From Onstottus_B sp049273855 (GTDB taxonomy: Bacteria > Acidobacteriota > Blastocatellia > UBA7656): 64,000 nt of DNA. Made by a program: the position numbers and the translations under genes. The notes under the pieces were generated by a model. The model was not told the origin of the DNA. It did not search any database and saw only the letters and a list, made by a program, of their open reading frames with translations. Where the stretch lies: assembly GCA_049273855.1 (NCBI GenBank), contig JBASRN010000313.1, positions 1-64,000 of the forward strand, in the 5' to 3' direction. This document shows, piece after piece, positions 25,156 to 34,474 of the stretch; within the stretch, counting starts at the first letter, position 1, and each line of letters begins with the position of its first letter.

Positions 25156-26001
25156 ATGCAACACCGCGCGATGGTCCTCAAAGCTCCTGTCATTCTTCTG
25201 ACGCTGGCTGCTATCTGTCTGGCGCAGGTTGGGAGCAAAAAAGCGCCAACCGAACCGAACAAGAAGGACCAATCCCAGACCACCAAACCTGAAGTTGTGC
25301 CCAGAGCCGATCAGCAAGAACCTGAAGCAGTGAAGCTCGGAACAACCCTGGTTACCGCGCCGGTCATCGCCAGCGATCGTAACGGGCTCTATGTACCGGA
25401 CCGGCGCAAAGAGGAATTCACCATTTTCGAGGACGGTGTTAAACAGGAAGTCGTCTTCTTCGCGACCATCAATGAGCCTTTTCACGTTGTCCTGATGCTC
25501 GAAGATCCCTATGCGTTGCCCATTCCGTCGATCATTGTCCCGCTACCACGCCGCAACCCTGACTCAGACGGACACCGCGACCCGACTCGTCGTTACCCGG
25601 ATGATCGATACCCCGACACTCGATACCCGGACCCTCGCAATCCTGGCGGTTATCCGGATGGTCCTTTCCCGGACAGCCGCAGTCCTGTTCCTGGATCGCC
25701 GGGCAGCCGCGGTGATTCCACAAGCGTGATGCTCGATAATCTGTACACCGAGGCCGACAGGTATCTGAACCAACTTGCCAGAACCTCAGGCGGCAAACTG
25801 CATAACGCCGACACGCTCATTTCACTTCCCGCCGCTTTCGCCCGAATAGCTGCGGAACTTCGCACACACTATGCACTCGGCTATTATCCTTCGAATGCAG
25901 CGCGCGACGGCAGTTATCGTAAGATTCAAGTGCAAACGAGCCGTAAAGACACACTGATTCGCGCTCGGCCTGGCTATCGGGCGGTGGCGAATGCACGCTG
26001 A
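25156..26001 (+). CDS. Degenerate VWFA-related protein with Pro-Asp-Tyr repeats
   Basis: Begins with a signal peptide, then the acidobacterial VWFA-related pattern: LGTTLVTAPVIASDRNGLYV, RRKEEFTIFEDGVKQEVVFF and INEPFHVVLMLEDP. At the point where the VWA metal-site motif (DxSxS) would start, the protein instead has a 45-residue low-complexity stretch (about 134-178) of RYPDDRYPDTRYPDPR type. It resumes only at the end of the domain (LYTEADRYLNQLARTSGGKL and ELRTHYALGYYPSN, RARPGYRAV). The central fold and MIDAS are therefore missing. GTG 25153 is an alternative start; GGAGGG precedes both. Likely secreted; function unknown. Confidence 0.7.
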   Translation: MQHRAMVLKAPVILLTLAAICLAQVGSKKAPTEPNKKDQSQTTKPEVVPRADQQEPEAVKLGTTLVTAPVIASDRNGLYVPDRRKEEFTIFEDGVKQEVVFFATINEPFHVVLMLEDPYALPIPSIIVPLPRRNPDSDGHRDPTRRYPDDRYPDTRYPDPRNPGGYPDGPFPDSRSPVPGSPGSRGDSTSVMLDNLYTEADRYLNQLARTSGGKLHNADTLISLPAAFARIAAELRTHYALGYYPSNAARDGSYRKIQVQTSRKDTLIRARPGYRAVANAR

Positions 26002-26402
26002 TCGAACCAGGCGACTTCTGTCAGACGCAACCCGCTGTCAAACTTGAATGGCTCCCAAGGCAAGACCCTGACTTCGACCAAACACTCAGCCGGTTAGAAT
26101 CGACTCTTAGCGCGCGCGCCCTGCCGGTCATTGTGACGGAATGTTCAACCTTGCCCTAACAAGCGCACAGGCAAGCCTGCAGTATAAAAGCGAAGTTTTT
26201 GGGGCTGGCTTTACTCTGCAAGAGTTTCGATCGCGTCCCGGTGTAAAGCCTGGCCCTTCGGCAGTTAACAACCACGTCCGAACGCCGGCCTTGATGTCGG
26301 CGCCTCTAGGATCAACCGGCCTTCTTTGATCACGACTCGGTCTTCTGGCACAGGCTTTGATTTGGAGACCTTCGTCGCCTAAACAGGTCTTGGGACTTTA
26401 GA
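26002..26402. other. 400-bp gene-free spacer with one imperfect hairpin
   Basis: No coding frame with a ribosome binding site or family similarity is visible. The only structure is an imperfect inverted repeat, GGGGCTGGCTTTAC (26201-26214) against GTAAAGCCTGGCCC (26243-26256), 12 of 14 positions, with a 28-nt loop. It could be a terminator for the VWFA gene or another member of the inverted-repeat population. No promoter for the next gene stands out. Confidence 0.45.
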
Positions 26403-28958
26403 ATGAACCTCGCAGTCAGATCAGAAAACCTCAGGCCATATGCGTTGGCGATCACGGCAGCCGGCGTTGGCGTCTGCATCTGGTCGATCCTCAAGCTCTC
26501 CCTCGGGCCCAACGGGCTGGCCTTTCTGTTAATGGCCCTCTTCACAACTGCCAGCATCAACCGGGCAGGCGTTCAGTTTCCACGCGTTGCTTCATACCTC
26601 CCCGTCTCGCGGACGTTCATCTTCCTTGCGATTCTTCTCTTCGACCCGCCGGCGGCGGTCCTGTTGGCATTCGTAGACGGGCTGTGTTCTTCGTTGGGCG
26701 TCACCAAGAAGCCGCTCATCGTGTTGTTCCATGGGGCCGCGCAGGCGCTTCCAATGGTTCTCACCGTATCGGTGATCCGATTCGCGGTAGGGGCGGTGGG
26801 CGACCCTTCTTCTCCAATCTACGAGTACAAATACCTCCTCGCACTTGGCTTCATTGGAGCGGTTGAGCACTTCGCGCATTCCAAGGTTCTGATTGGGCCA
26901 CCAGCTTTCAAGAGTGACCCTCTGTTTCGGCCGGCACGAGCAAGGCTTCCGCGAGTCGATCCGATTGTTGGTTTCATGGCGGCTCCACTCGCTGGAATAG
27001 TCGCGATGCTCATCGGAACTAACGGTTTCTTCGCGATAATTGCAGTCGCGCCAATTCTCGCCGTTATCCTTTTTGTTCTGTTCGGCAACCTGATCGCGCT
27101 GAGGCAGGCGGAGGCTTCAACTACAGAAGCCAAAGAAGCGAAGCGATACCTTGTCGCGGTTAAGGAGAGTGAGGAACTCTTTCGAAGCGCATTTGACCAC
27201 GCTCCGATCGGCATGGGTCTGGTGTCACAGGCGGGCAGGTGGTTGCAAGTCAATTCGTCGCTTTGCGAAATCGTTGGTTATTCAGAATCAGAACTGCTCG
27301 AGATGGACTTCCAGTCGTTGACTCACCCGGAGGACCTCTACAATTTTTTGTGCCACTTCAGCGAGGTTGCCAACGACAAAGAGCCGGGCTACCAGGTGGA
27401 GAAGCGGTACCTCCACAAACTGGGTCACGAAGTGTGGGTGACCGTGAATATTTCGCTCGCGCGGGACTCGCAAACCGGCGCCCTGCGCATAATCTTGCAA
27501 ATCCAGGACATAACCGGTCGCAAACGCGCGGAGCAACGCCTGCTGCACGACGCCTTCCACGACCCTTTGACTGGGCTTCCAAATCGCGCCTTTCTGATGG
27601 AGCAACTTGGTGCGTCGCTTGAACAGGCGAAACGGCAGACGAATCAGCTTTTCGCCGTGCTCTTCCTCGACCTCGATCGGTTCAAGGTCATCAACGACAG
27701 TATAGGCCACATGGTCGGGGACAAGTTGTTGGTCGGAATCGCTGAGAGACTGAGAAAGTGCCTCAGACCTGGAGACGTAGTCGCACGCCTTGGAGGCGAT
27801 GAGTTCACAATCCTGATGCGGAAGATCAGGAGCGATCGCGAGGCTATTGAGGTAGCGGAGCGCGTACAGAGAGAGGTTGCTCTGCCCTTCAACCTCGGCG
27901 GCTATGAAGCCTTCACTACCGCAAGTATAGGTATCGCGCTCTACGACTCGTCCTATGAACGGCACGAAGACATGCTTCGGGATGCCGACAGCGCGATGTA
28001 CCACGCCAAGGCCCAGGGTAAGGCCAGGTACGCGCTGTTCCACAAGGGTCTGCACACTCACGCGATGAACCTCCTCCACATGGAAACCGATATGCGCCGC
28101 GCGATCGATCGAAAGGAGTTCTTTATAGAGTATCAGCCGATCGTTTCGCTGCAGTCCGGCCGACTGAGCGGTTTCGAAGCGCTGGTGCGATGGCAACATC
28201 CGGAAAGAGGTCTGATCGGCCCCGGAGACTTCATTCCAATGGCAGAGGAAGCCGGTTACATCGGGTCCATCGGGCAGTGGGTTCTTCGAGAAGCGTGCAC
28301 CCAAATGCAAAGTTGGCACCGACAGTTTTCATCGAACCTTCCTCTATCAATCGCCGTGAATCTTTCCAGCAAGCAGTTTATGCACTCGAGTCTGCTCGAC
28401 CACGTGGTCCAGACGCTTGACGCAACCGGGATGGATCCTCGAACTCTGAAGCTGGAAATAACCGAGAGCGGAGTTATGGAGAACATCGAAATCGTAAGCG
28501 CTATTCTCAAACGGCTTCGCAATCACGGGGTCGAGCTGAGCATCGACGATTTTGGGACCGGGTACTCGTCGCTCAGCTACCTGCATCGCCTGCCGATAAA
28601 CACGCTCAAGATTGACCGCTCGTTCGTGAATCGATTGGGCGAAGACAACGAAAACAAGGAGATAGTTAGAACCATAATCATGCTGGCTCAGAACCTCGGA
28701 ATGGGAGTCGTGGCCGAAGGTGTAGAAACCCGAAAACAACTCGGGCGGCTCCGCGAACTCAACTGCGAAAGCGCGCAGGGTTTTTTGTTCTCCAAGCCGC
28801 TGTGTGCGGCATCAGCCGAGAGTCTTATAAAGAGAACGACTCAATGGCAGTTGAAACAGGGGGGATCAGAGCCGGTCAAGCGGCGCCGCGGGCTCCAAGA
28901 AGTTGTCGCCGCCTATGCCCCGACTGGCCCAGCCCGCCAATCAACGCTTGTTTGCTAG
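26403..28958 (+). CDS. Membrane-bound PAS-GGDEF-EAL cyclic-di-GMP enzyme
   Basis: Putative bifunctional c-di-GMP synthase/phosphodiesterase. Residues 1-235 hold about 7-8 TM helices (a MASE-like sensor). A PAS domain follows (ELFRSAFDHAPIGMGLVSQA to LQIQDITGRKRAEQRL). The GGDEF domain opens with HDPLTGLPNRAFLMEQL and keeps the intact active loop ARLGGDEFTIL. The EAL domain has GFEALVRWQHPERG, the Glu in ITESGVMEN, and DDFGTGYSSLSYLHRLP with KIDRSFV, so both sites look competent. At 851 residues it stands alone; it would link an unknown membrane signal to motility or biofilm control. Confidence 0.93.
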   Translation: MNLAVRSENLRPYALAITAAGVGVCIWSILKLSLGPNGLAFLLMALFTTASINRAGVQFPRVASYLPVSRTFIFLAILLFDPPAAVLLAFVDGLCSSLGVTKKPLIVLFHGAAQALPMVLTVSVIRFAVGAVGDPSSPIYEYKYLLALGFIGAVEHFAHSKVLIGPPAFKSDPLFRPARARLPRVDPIVGFMAAPLAGIVAMLIGTNGFFAIIAVAPILAVILFVLFGNLIALRQAEASTTEAKEAKRYLVAVKESEELFRSAFDHAPIGMGLVSQAGRWLQVNSSLCEIVGYSESELLEMDFQSLTHPEDLYNFLCHFSEVANDKEPGYQVEKRYLHKLGHEVWVTVNISLARDSQTGALRIILQIQDITGRKRAEQRLLHDAFHDPLTGLPNRAFLMEQLGASLEQAKRQTNQLFAVLFLDLDRFKVINDSIGHMVGDKLLVGIAERLRKCLRPGDVVARLGGDEFTILMRKIRSDREAIEVAERVQREVALPFNLGGYEAFTTASIGIALYDSSYERHEDMLRDADSAMYHAKAQGKARYALFHKGLHTHAMNLLHMETDMRRAIDRKEFFIEYQPIVSLQSGRLSGFEALVRWQHPERGLIGPGDFIPMAEEAGYIGSIGQWVLREACTQMQSWHRQFSSNLPLSIAVNLSSKQFMHSSLLDHVVQTLDATGMDPRTLKLEITESGVMENIEIVSAILKRLRNHGVELSIDDFGTGYSSLSYLHRLPINTLKIDRSFVNRLGEDNENKEIVRTIIMLAQNLGMGVVAEGVETRKQLGRLRELNCESAQGFLFSKPLCAASAESLIKRTTQWQLKQGGSEPVKRRRGLQEVVAAYAPTGPARQSTLVC

Positions 28959-28997
28959 ATCCCTTCTTTATTGTTTTGATCTTATCAGGGCGGGCAG

Positions 28998-30266
28998 CTA
29001 GAAACGTTTCGTTCCCGAAATAAACACAGCGGCGACCGCTCCCCGAAGCTTCCATCCCGCGAACGGCGTGTTGCGGCTCTTCGACCTGAACATCAGAGGA
29101 TCAACCGTCCATTCTCGCTCGGAATCAAAGACGGTGATGTCGGCGCCGGAACCTTCCGCAAGGGTGCCGCCCGCAAGCGAGAAGGCGCGCGCGGGTCCGA
29201 TCGTCAGCATCTCGATGATGCGCGAAAGCGAGACCGCGCCGGTGTGATGCAATACCGTGAGCGCAACGCCAAAAGCGGTCTCGAGTCCAACCACTCCCGA
29301 AGGGGCCCTGTCGTATTCCAACATCTTTTCATCCGAGTGATGAGGCGCATGGTCTGTCGCTATTGCATCGATCGTTCCGTCGCGAACGGCTTCAATCAAG
29401 GCGGCGCGATCCGCTTCAGACCTGAGCGGCGGATTCATCTTGGTATTCGTGTCGAACCCAACCACTGCGGCATCCGTCAAAGCCAGATGGTGCGGTGTGA
29501 CTTCGCAAGTGACCGCAAGCCCTTGCTTCTTCGCGCGACGGACCATCTCAACCGAACCTGCAGTCGAGATGTGCGCGATGTGAACTCGCGCGCCGGTCAA
29601 CTCGGCAAGCATGATGTCGCGAGCCACGTGATTGTCTTCGGCTGCACGGCTCATCCCCTTCAATCCAAGCAGCGTGGAATAGCGGCCTTCGTTCATCGCG
29701 CCGCCAGCCGCGAGGTGCAAATCCTGACAGTGATCGACAACCACGAGCCCGTGATCGCGGGCGTACTCCATCGCGTGTCGCATAACCTGCGAGTCCATCA
29801 CCGGCCGGCCGTCATCGGACACCGCGACCGCGCCGGCTTCTTTCATCTCCGCCATCTCGGCGAGCTCTTCGCCTTTTGACTCGCGAGTGATCGCTCCGAC
29901 TGGGTAGACCCGCGCAAGCCCCGCTTCGCGCGCCTTCTCGACGATGAACCGCGTCAGCGACGCACTGTCGTTCACCGGCTTGGTGTTGGGCATCGCGCAG
30001 ATCGCAGTGAAGCCGCCCGCGACGGCCGACGCCGCCCCCGACGCGATTGTCTCTTTGTACTCCTCGCCTGGCTCGCGAAGGTGAACGTGCAAGTCGACGA
30101 ATCCCGGCGCAACGATCAAACCGGTAGCATCGAAGACTTCCGCGCCGGCGTCGGACAACGAATCTGCGATCGACTTCACGCGACCGTCTTCGATCAACAG
30201 GTCCGCCCGACGATCCATTTCCTGCGACGGATCGATGACTCGCCCGCCTTTGATTAAGAGGTTCAC
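28998..30266 (-). CDS. pyrC: Dihydroorotase (class I)
   Basis: Zinc-dependent amidohydrolase that closes carbamoyl-aspartate to dihydroorotate. VDLHVHLREPGEEYKETI has the metal-binding HxH and substrate Arg. GFTAICAMPNTKPVND, the later His residues in VTCEVTPHHLAL and the catalytic Asp in AIATDHAPHHSDEK complete the site. At 422 residues it matches the class I dihydroorotase that partners with aspartate carbamoyltransferase. It is the last gene of pyrR-pyrB-pyrC. Confidence 0.96.
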   Translation of the reverse strand: MNLLIKGGRVIDPSQEMDRRADLLIEDGRVKSIADSLSDAGAEVFDATGLIVAPGFVDLHVHLREPGEEYKETIASGAASAVAGGFTAICAMPNTKPVNDSASLTRFIVEKAREAGLARVYPVGAITRESKGEELAEMAEMKEAGAVAVSDDGRPVMDSQVMRHAMEYARDHGLVVVDHCQDLHLAAGGAMNEGRYSTLLGLKGMSRAAEDNHVARDIMLAELTGARVHIAHISTAGSVEMVRRAKKQGLAVTCEVTPHHLALTDAAVVGFDTNTKMNPPLRSEADRAALIEAVRDGTIDAIATDHAPHHSDEKMLEYDRAPSGVVGLETAFGVALTVLHHTGAVSLSRIIEMLTIGPARAFSLAGGTLAEGSGADITVFDSEREWTVDPLMFRSKSRNTPFAGWKLRGAVAAVFISGTKRF

Positions 30267-30277
30267 CCGGGCCTCCT

Positions 30278-30368
30278 CTGTGAGTCTTGAGCCTGGAGAG
30301 GCTGCGCTTCGCGAGTCGAACGGCCGGACTCTCCGGACTTTCTTCCAGACTCGCCAGACTCTTAGACT
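30278..30368. repeat. Repeat element between pyrB and pyrC (GAGTCTGG phrase)
   Basis: On the minus strand the words GAGTCTAAGAGTCTGGCGAG and TCTGG are tandem variants, followed by GTCCGGAGAGTCCGG. The CTGGAGAG (plus-strand left side) and CTCTCCGG words give short inverted pairings. The right end enters the last codons and stop of pyrB. Confidence 0.55.
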
Positions 30369-31306
30369 CCTTCCGTCCCGATGAGCAAGAACAGAATCGC
30401 CATTCGCACCGCAACTCCGTTGGTGACCTGGTCAAGTATCAATGACCGAGCGCTGTCTACTACTTCTGAGCTTATCTCGATTCCGCGATTGATGGGCCCC
30501 GGATGCATCACTATGCACTCCTTTGCCGCAAGCTCCAGCCGGCGAAGCGTCAGTCCGTACTGAATCGAGTACTCTTTCAGCGAAGGAAAGAACGCGGCAG
30601 TCATTCGCTCGCGCTGGATCCGAAGCATCATCACCACGTCGCTTCCGGCGATCGCTTCGTCGATGTGATCACAGACCGTTAGCGAGCCTTCGGAGTTCTC
30701 GATCAGCTTCTCGTAGTCGATGGGAATCAATGTGCGCGGCCCTCCAATTCGCACGTGCGCGCCCAACCTGGTAAGCAGATGAACATTCGAGCGCGCCACT
30801 CGGCTGTGCATGATATCGCCGACGATAGCGACTTGAAGCCCCGCGATGCCTCCTTTGTGTTCGCGAATCGTGAACGCGTCCAGCAACGCCTGAGTCGGAT
30901 GTTCGTGTGCGCCGTCGCCTCCGTTTATGATAGAAGCGCTCACCATTCGCGAAAGTTGATGAGGCACGCCGGGTGACGGATGACGAATCACGATCGCATC
31001 GGGCGCCATCGCTTGAAGATTCTGAGCCGTGTCGATCAGCGATTCGCCCTTGCTGAGGGACGACGTCGAAGCCGAGATGTTGACGGCGTCTGCCGAAAGA
31101 CGTTTTGCGGCGATCTCGAACGACGTCCGAGTCCGCGTGGAAGCTTCGAAGAAAAGATTGATGACGGTTTTGCCGCGAAGGGCGGGCACTTTCTTGATCG
31201 AGCGAGCAGAGACCTCTTTGAACGACTCAGCCGTGTCGAGGATGGTGGTGATCTCCTCGACTGAAAGTTCCCTTATGCCCAGAAGGTCTTTCTTGTTAAA
31301 TGCCAA
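30362..31306 (-). CDS. pyrB: Aspartate carbamoyltransferase catalytic subunit
   Basis: Condenses carbamoyl phosphate with aspartate, the committed step of pyrimidine synthesis. The carbamoyl-phosphate loop FFEASTRTRTSFEIAAKRL (residues about 52-70), HPTQALLDAFTI and the aspartate loop MMLRIQRERM, followed by MHPGPINRGIEI, are intact. It is 314 residues, normal for the catalytic chain; no regulatory pyrI is present. Located between pyrR and pyrC, with phrase-repeat elements in both spacers. Confidence 0.97.
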   Translation of the reverse strand: MAFNKKDLLGIRELSVEEITTILDTAESFKEVSARSIKKVPALRGKTVINLFFEASTRTRTSFEIAAKRLSADAVNISASTSSLSKGESLIDTAQNLQAMAPDAIVIRHPSPGVPHQLSRMVSASIINGGDGAHEHPTQALLDAFTIREHKGGIAGLQVAIVGDIMHSRVARSNVHLLTRLGAHVRIGGPRTLIPIDYEKLIENSEGSLTVCDHIDEAIAGSDVVMMLRIQRERMTAAFFPSLKEYSIQYGLTLRRLELAAKECIVMHPGPINRGIEISSEVVDSARSLILDQVTNGVAVRMAILFLLIGTEGV

Positions 31307-31316
31307 CGTTAATAGG

Positions 31317-31430
31317 GTCAGTAGTCCGTAGCCAATAGTCCGTAGTCAGTAAGTCCGTAGTCAGTAGTCCGTAATCAATAGTCGGTGTAGCTTCTGAAAA
31401 CATTACACTACGGACTACTGACTACGGACT
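31317..31430. repeat. Hairpin repeat between pyrR and pyrB (GTAGTCC phrase)
   Basis: AGTCCGTAGTCAGTAGTCCG plus TA (31352-31373) pairs perfectly over 22 bp with its reverse complement at 31409-31430. The left side holds at least five further GTAGTCC/GTAGTCA-like units. It is the strongest copy of this phrase family and fills nearly all of the pyrR-pyrB spacer. Confidence 0.85.
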
Positions 31431-31432
31431 CT

Positions 31433-31972
31433 TCATTCATTCTCAACTACGATAACCTGTTCTTCTTCGTCGTAGTCCTCGAGCATGACCTTGACGATCT
31501 CGCTGTCGGTCGTCTGGACTTGCTTGCCAACGTAGTCGGCTTGTATGGGCAACTCGCGATGGCCGCGGTCGATCAGCACCGCAAGCTCGACGATCCGAGG
31601 ACGGCCGAAATCGACAAGCTCATCAAGCGCCGCGCGCACCGTGCGCCCGGTGTAAAGCACGTCGTCGACAAGGACGATCGCGCTGTCGGTCACGTCAGCC
31701 GGAATGTCGGTCTTGTTAACCACCGGGCGCGGCCCAACAGTCGAGAGGTCGTCCCGATAGAGCGTGATGTCGAGCTGTCCCGTAGCGGGACGCTGACCTT
31801 CAAGCTGCTCGATCTTCGCCGCAATTCTCTCGGCCAGCGGAACGCCCCTCCGTCGAATACCGACCAGGAGCAAATCCTTGGTCCCGCGATTGCGCTCGAC
31901 TATTTCCGAAGCGAGCCGAGACAACGCGCGAGCGATTCCAGCGGCGTCCATTATGCGCGCCTTCAACTTCAT
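31433..31972 (-). CDS. pyrR: PyrR bifunctional pyrimidine regulator / uracil phosphoribosyltransferase
   Basis: UMP-sensing regulator that in Gram-positive bacteria binds pyr mRNA to favour termination, and that often has UPRT activity. The PRPP loop is VLVDDVLYTGRTVRAAL; AIVLVDD and the basic RGHRELPIQADYVGK region are present, with a length of 179 residues. It heads pyrR-pyrB-pyrC. The predicted promoter leaves only about 27 nt of leader, so PyrR attenuation would have to act further down the operon. Confidence 0.94.
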   Translation of the reverse strand: MKLKARIMDAAGIARALSRLASEIVERNRGTKDLLLVGIRRRGVPLAERIAAKIEQLEGQRPATGQLDITLYRDDLSTVGPRPVVNKTDIPADVTDSAIVLVDDVLYTGRTVRAALDELVDFGRPRIVELAVLIDRGHRELPIQADYVGKQVQTTDSEIVKVMLEDYDEEEQVIVVENE

Positions 31973-32005
31973 CCCGAGTTCCTCATCTGGCTTTAAGGCG
32001 CGCAG

Positions 32006-32034
32006 AATATATCACGCGCTAGAATCGGCCTCAA
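32006..32034 (-). promoter_or_regulatory. Promoter of pyrR-pyrB-pyrC
   Basis: On the minus strand TTGAGG (32034-32029) and TATATT (32011-32006) are spaced by 17 nt. The expected start, near 31999, lies about 27 nt before the pyrR ATG at 31972. There is no room for a classical PyrR attenuator upstream of pyrR. Confidence 0.55.
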
Positions 32035-32154
32035 GCTGCCGACCCTGCTACCAACCGGAAAGAGACTGTGCGTCTTCGCGGAGCGTTGCGGGTTTCTGGA
32101 GGGAAGCGTCCCGTTTGGCGGCGCTCAAACCCGGCTTGCGACTAGTTCCTGGCT

Positions 32155-34158
32155 TCACTTCTGTTTCACATTAAAGGTCCGCCCGGCGATGGTGATCGTG
32201 CCTTTGCGAGCCGCGCCGGTGCCGTTCTTTTCCACCGTGTAATTCACCGAGCCGTTACCGGTGCCGACGGTGCTTGAGGTCAGCGTAATCCAGGCAGTCT
32301 TGGTCGTGGCAGTCCAGACGCATTCTGAGCCGGCCGTGACGGTCACGCTTCCCAGGCCTCCGGCAGATTCGAAAGAGCTCCCGGCCGGCGAGATCGAGTT
32401 GTCGCAACTGCCCACCGAGACCCCGGACTGCAAGATCGTGAAGGTCCTTCGGGCGATGGTCAACGTTCCGACTCGGAGTTGCCCGGTGAAATTCTCGCGG
32501 ACTTCGTAGGTGACCAACCCGGAGCCGATTCCTCCTGCGGGAGAAGTGAGGACAATCCAACTGTCGTGGCTGACTGCGGTCCACGAAGTCGAGGTCGTTG
32601 GAGCAGTGACGGCGGCGGCGCCTTTTCCACCGTTTCTCTGCGCGACTGCGTTCGCCGGCGCAATAGTGGTCAGCGCCAGATCGACGGCCGCCTTCACATC
32701 TAGACGCCCCCAGCCATAGGTGTTGTTCGGAACACCGCCGTTGAGGTCGCAGAGCGTTGAATTCACCTGGACCGCGGTCTCATTCAGATACCCTTCTGTC
32801 TCAGTCACGTTGTCGATCAAATCGGGACGTGCCGACCACAACAAAGCTACGGCGCCCGCGACGTGCGGCGTGGCCATCGAAGTGCCGCTCGAACTGCCGT
32901 ACGAGGTCGTCGAAGATGCTGTGGACGAGCGCGTTCCAACGCCGGGCGCGGTGATGTCGGGCTTCAAGCGGTTGCTCCCATCTATTGTCACCGGACCGCG
33001 ACTGCTGAAGCTCGCGATGGTGCCGGTGGTGGGACTGAAGGCGCCTACCGTGTAAGCGGCATCGTAAATAGCCGGCGGGTCGACAACACTCGAGCAACTC
33101 GAACCCGAGTTACCGGCTGCTACAACCATCATTATCCCCGCCGTGCGTTGGGCTTCGACCCCCGCTTGCAAGGTCGAGGGTGAGCAGCCTTCACCCGGCG
33201 GACACCCCCACGAGTTGATCGTCACATCCGGAGCTTTCGACGGATCGCCTTGGGCCGGAGTGCCCCCCACCGGATAAGGCGCGAGAAAGAACTCAAAGCA
33301 CTCCAGATAAGTAGCCGGCGTCCCGAAGCCTTGATTCATGTTTCGACAACCGATCCACCTGGCTTCGGGCGCCATCCCAATCTGATTCAATCCCCCGTCG
33401 TCACCCACGGAGGTGCCCATCGTATGCGTTCCGTGTCCGAAGTCGTCGCACGGAACCGGAGAGTTCGCGCCGCACGAACCTCCACCCGAATGAATGCTGT
33501 CGTGCCAGTTGAAATTATGATTCGCCGTCACGCCATCGAAGCCACGATAGTGCGGCTTTAGCGCTGTGTGGTCCCATCGGTAGCCGGTGTCTGCTCCACC
33601 GACGACAATGCCCGCGCCCTTGAAGCCCAGCGCCCACACTTCCGGCGCGCGAGTAAAGTCGATTCCACCCTCGACAGCTGCGGGGCTGATTGTTTTTTCG
33701 GATTCCTCAGGTGGAGCCGGTTCAGGGAAATTGCGAATCTGTGGATTGCCCTCGATACGCGCGACATCAGCCCGAGCGGCAAGTGCCTGCGCGACATCGA
33801 CCTTGCCCCTGACCCAGATCATGTTAACGATGTAATACGAGCGATGCTCGACGCCGTTCGCCTTGAGCCAGTCGAGAATCGTCTGCTGAGTCACCTGCGC
33901 CTTCTCGTAGAGCGTCTTGAAGACATACCAGCCCTTCTCTTCCTTTGTCTGCAGTTTTTCGGCCGCTCTCAAGTCCGCTTGATCGGCAAGGATGACGAGG
34001 AACTCCGCTTCTTTTCCGTCGGCAGTATGCTCCAGCACCCACGGCGCGATCTTGGCTGAGCCCGAACGCCCGACTTGCTGCAACCCCGAAGCACTGGAAT
34101 GCGCCGACGCAAACATCCAGGCAACCAGGATTAGAACGCTTAGAATACGCAACTTCAT
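32155..34158 (-). CDS. Secreted subtilisin-like (S8) peptidase with BACON-like tail
   Basis: Signal peptide (LRILSVLILVAWMFASAHSS), an I9-like propeptide region, then a subtilase domain. The catalytic Asp lies in VVGGADTGYRWDHTAL, His in DDFGHGTHTMGTSVGDD and Ser in GTSMATPHVAGAVALLWS. Two C-terminal BACON-type repeats follow; the second contains SPAGSSFESAGGLGSVTVTA and ECVWTATTKTAWITLTSS and ends in AGRTFNVKQK. The open frame extends to 34266, but ATG 34158 has AAGGAAG upstream and starts the signal peptide, giving 667 residues. Likely an exported degradative enzyme. It stands alone on the minus strand, downstream of a long inverted repeat. Confidence 0.92.
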   Translation of the reverse strand: MKLRILSVLILVAWMFASAHSSASGLQQVGRSGSAKIAPWVLEHTADGKEAEFLVILADQADLRAAEKLQTKEEKGWYVFKTLYEKAQVTQQTILDWLKANGVEHRSYYIVNMIWVRGKVDVAQALAARADVARIEGNPQIRNFPEPAPPEESEKTISPAAVEGGIDFTRAPEVWALGFKGAGIVVGGADTGYRWDHTALKPHYRGFDGVTANHNFNWHDSIHSGGGSCGANSPVPCDDFGHGTHTMGTSVGDDGGLNQIGMAPEARWIGCRNMNQGFGTPATYLECFEFFLAPYPVGGTPAQGDPSKAPDVTINSWGCPPGEGCSPSTLQAGVEAQRTAGIMMVVAAGNSGSSCSSVVDPPAIYDAAYTVGAFSPTTGTIASFSSRGPVTIDGSNRLKPDITAPGVGTRSSTASSTTSYGSSSGTSMATPHVAGAVALLWSARPDLIDNVTETEGYLNETAVQVNSTLCDLNGGVPNNTYGWGRLDVKAAVDLALTTIAPANAVAQRNGGKGAAAVTAPTTSTSWTAVSHDSWIVLTSPAGGIGSGLVTYEVRENFTGQLRVGTLTIARRTFTILQSGVSVGSCDNSISPAGSSFESAGGLGSVTVTAGSECVWTATTKTAWITLTSSTVGTGNGSVNYTVEKNGTGAARKGTITIAGRTFNVKQK

Positions 34159-34327
34159 TGAGTGGCTTCCTTCAGATCGGACATTGCAAATCGGTCGGAG
34201 TCTGAACCAACGTTCCACGTCGGGTATACAACACGAATGAGAGCGAGTCAACGATAACCATCGCAAAGGAGGCTGTGCGAAAACACAAACCGATAGTTGA
34301 TCCTAAGGCCTTAAGCGCTTGGCCTCA

Positions 34328-34440
34328 AACTCAGCGGGGGCAAGCCCTCCTTCCCAACCTGACATCTTCCGGGCACCTCAATACAGCCGCACAATGTCAG
34401 GTTGGGAAGGAGGGCTCGCCCCGGCAGGTTTTGGTGAGTT
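34328..34440. repeat. Long near-perfect inverted repeat (MITE-like)
   Basis: 29-nt arms, 34337-34365 and 34394-34422, pair at 28 of 29 positions (core CCCTCCTTCCCAACCTGACA), with an outer AACTCA/TGAGTT pair and a 28-nt loop. It differs from the phrase-repeat hairpins in having no internal tandem units. It lies between ubiD and the subtilase gene, both on the minus strand. It could be a small mobile element remnant or a strong terminator; no T-run is present. Confidence 0.8.
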
Positions 34441-34474
34441 AGCTGAGTTCACTCCGATTCAGGACCAGGGCGAA

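Noticed and set aside
31973..32005. PyrR attenuator upstream of pyrR
   Set aside because: The predicted start leaves a leader of about 27 nt with no terminator/antiterminator pair; the hairpin between pyrR and pyrB is a phrase-repeat element.
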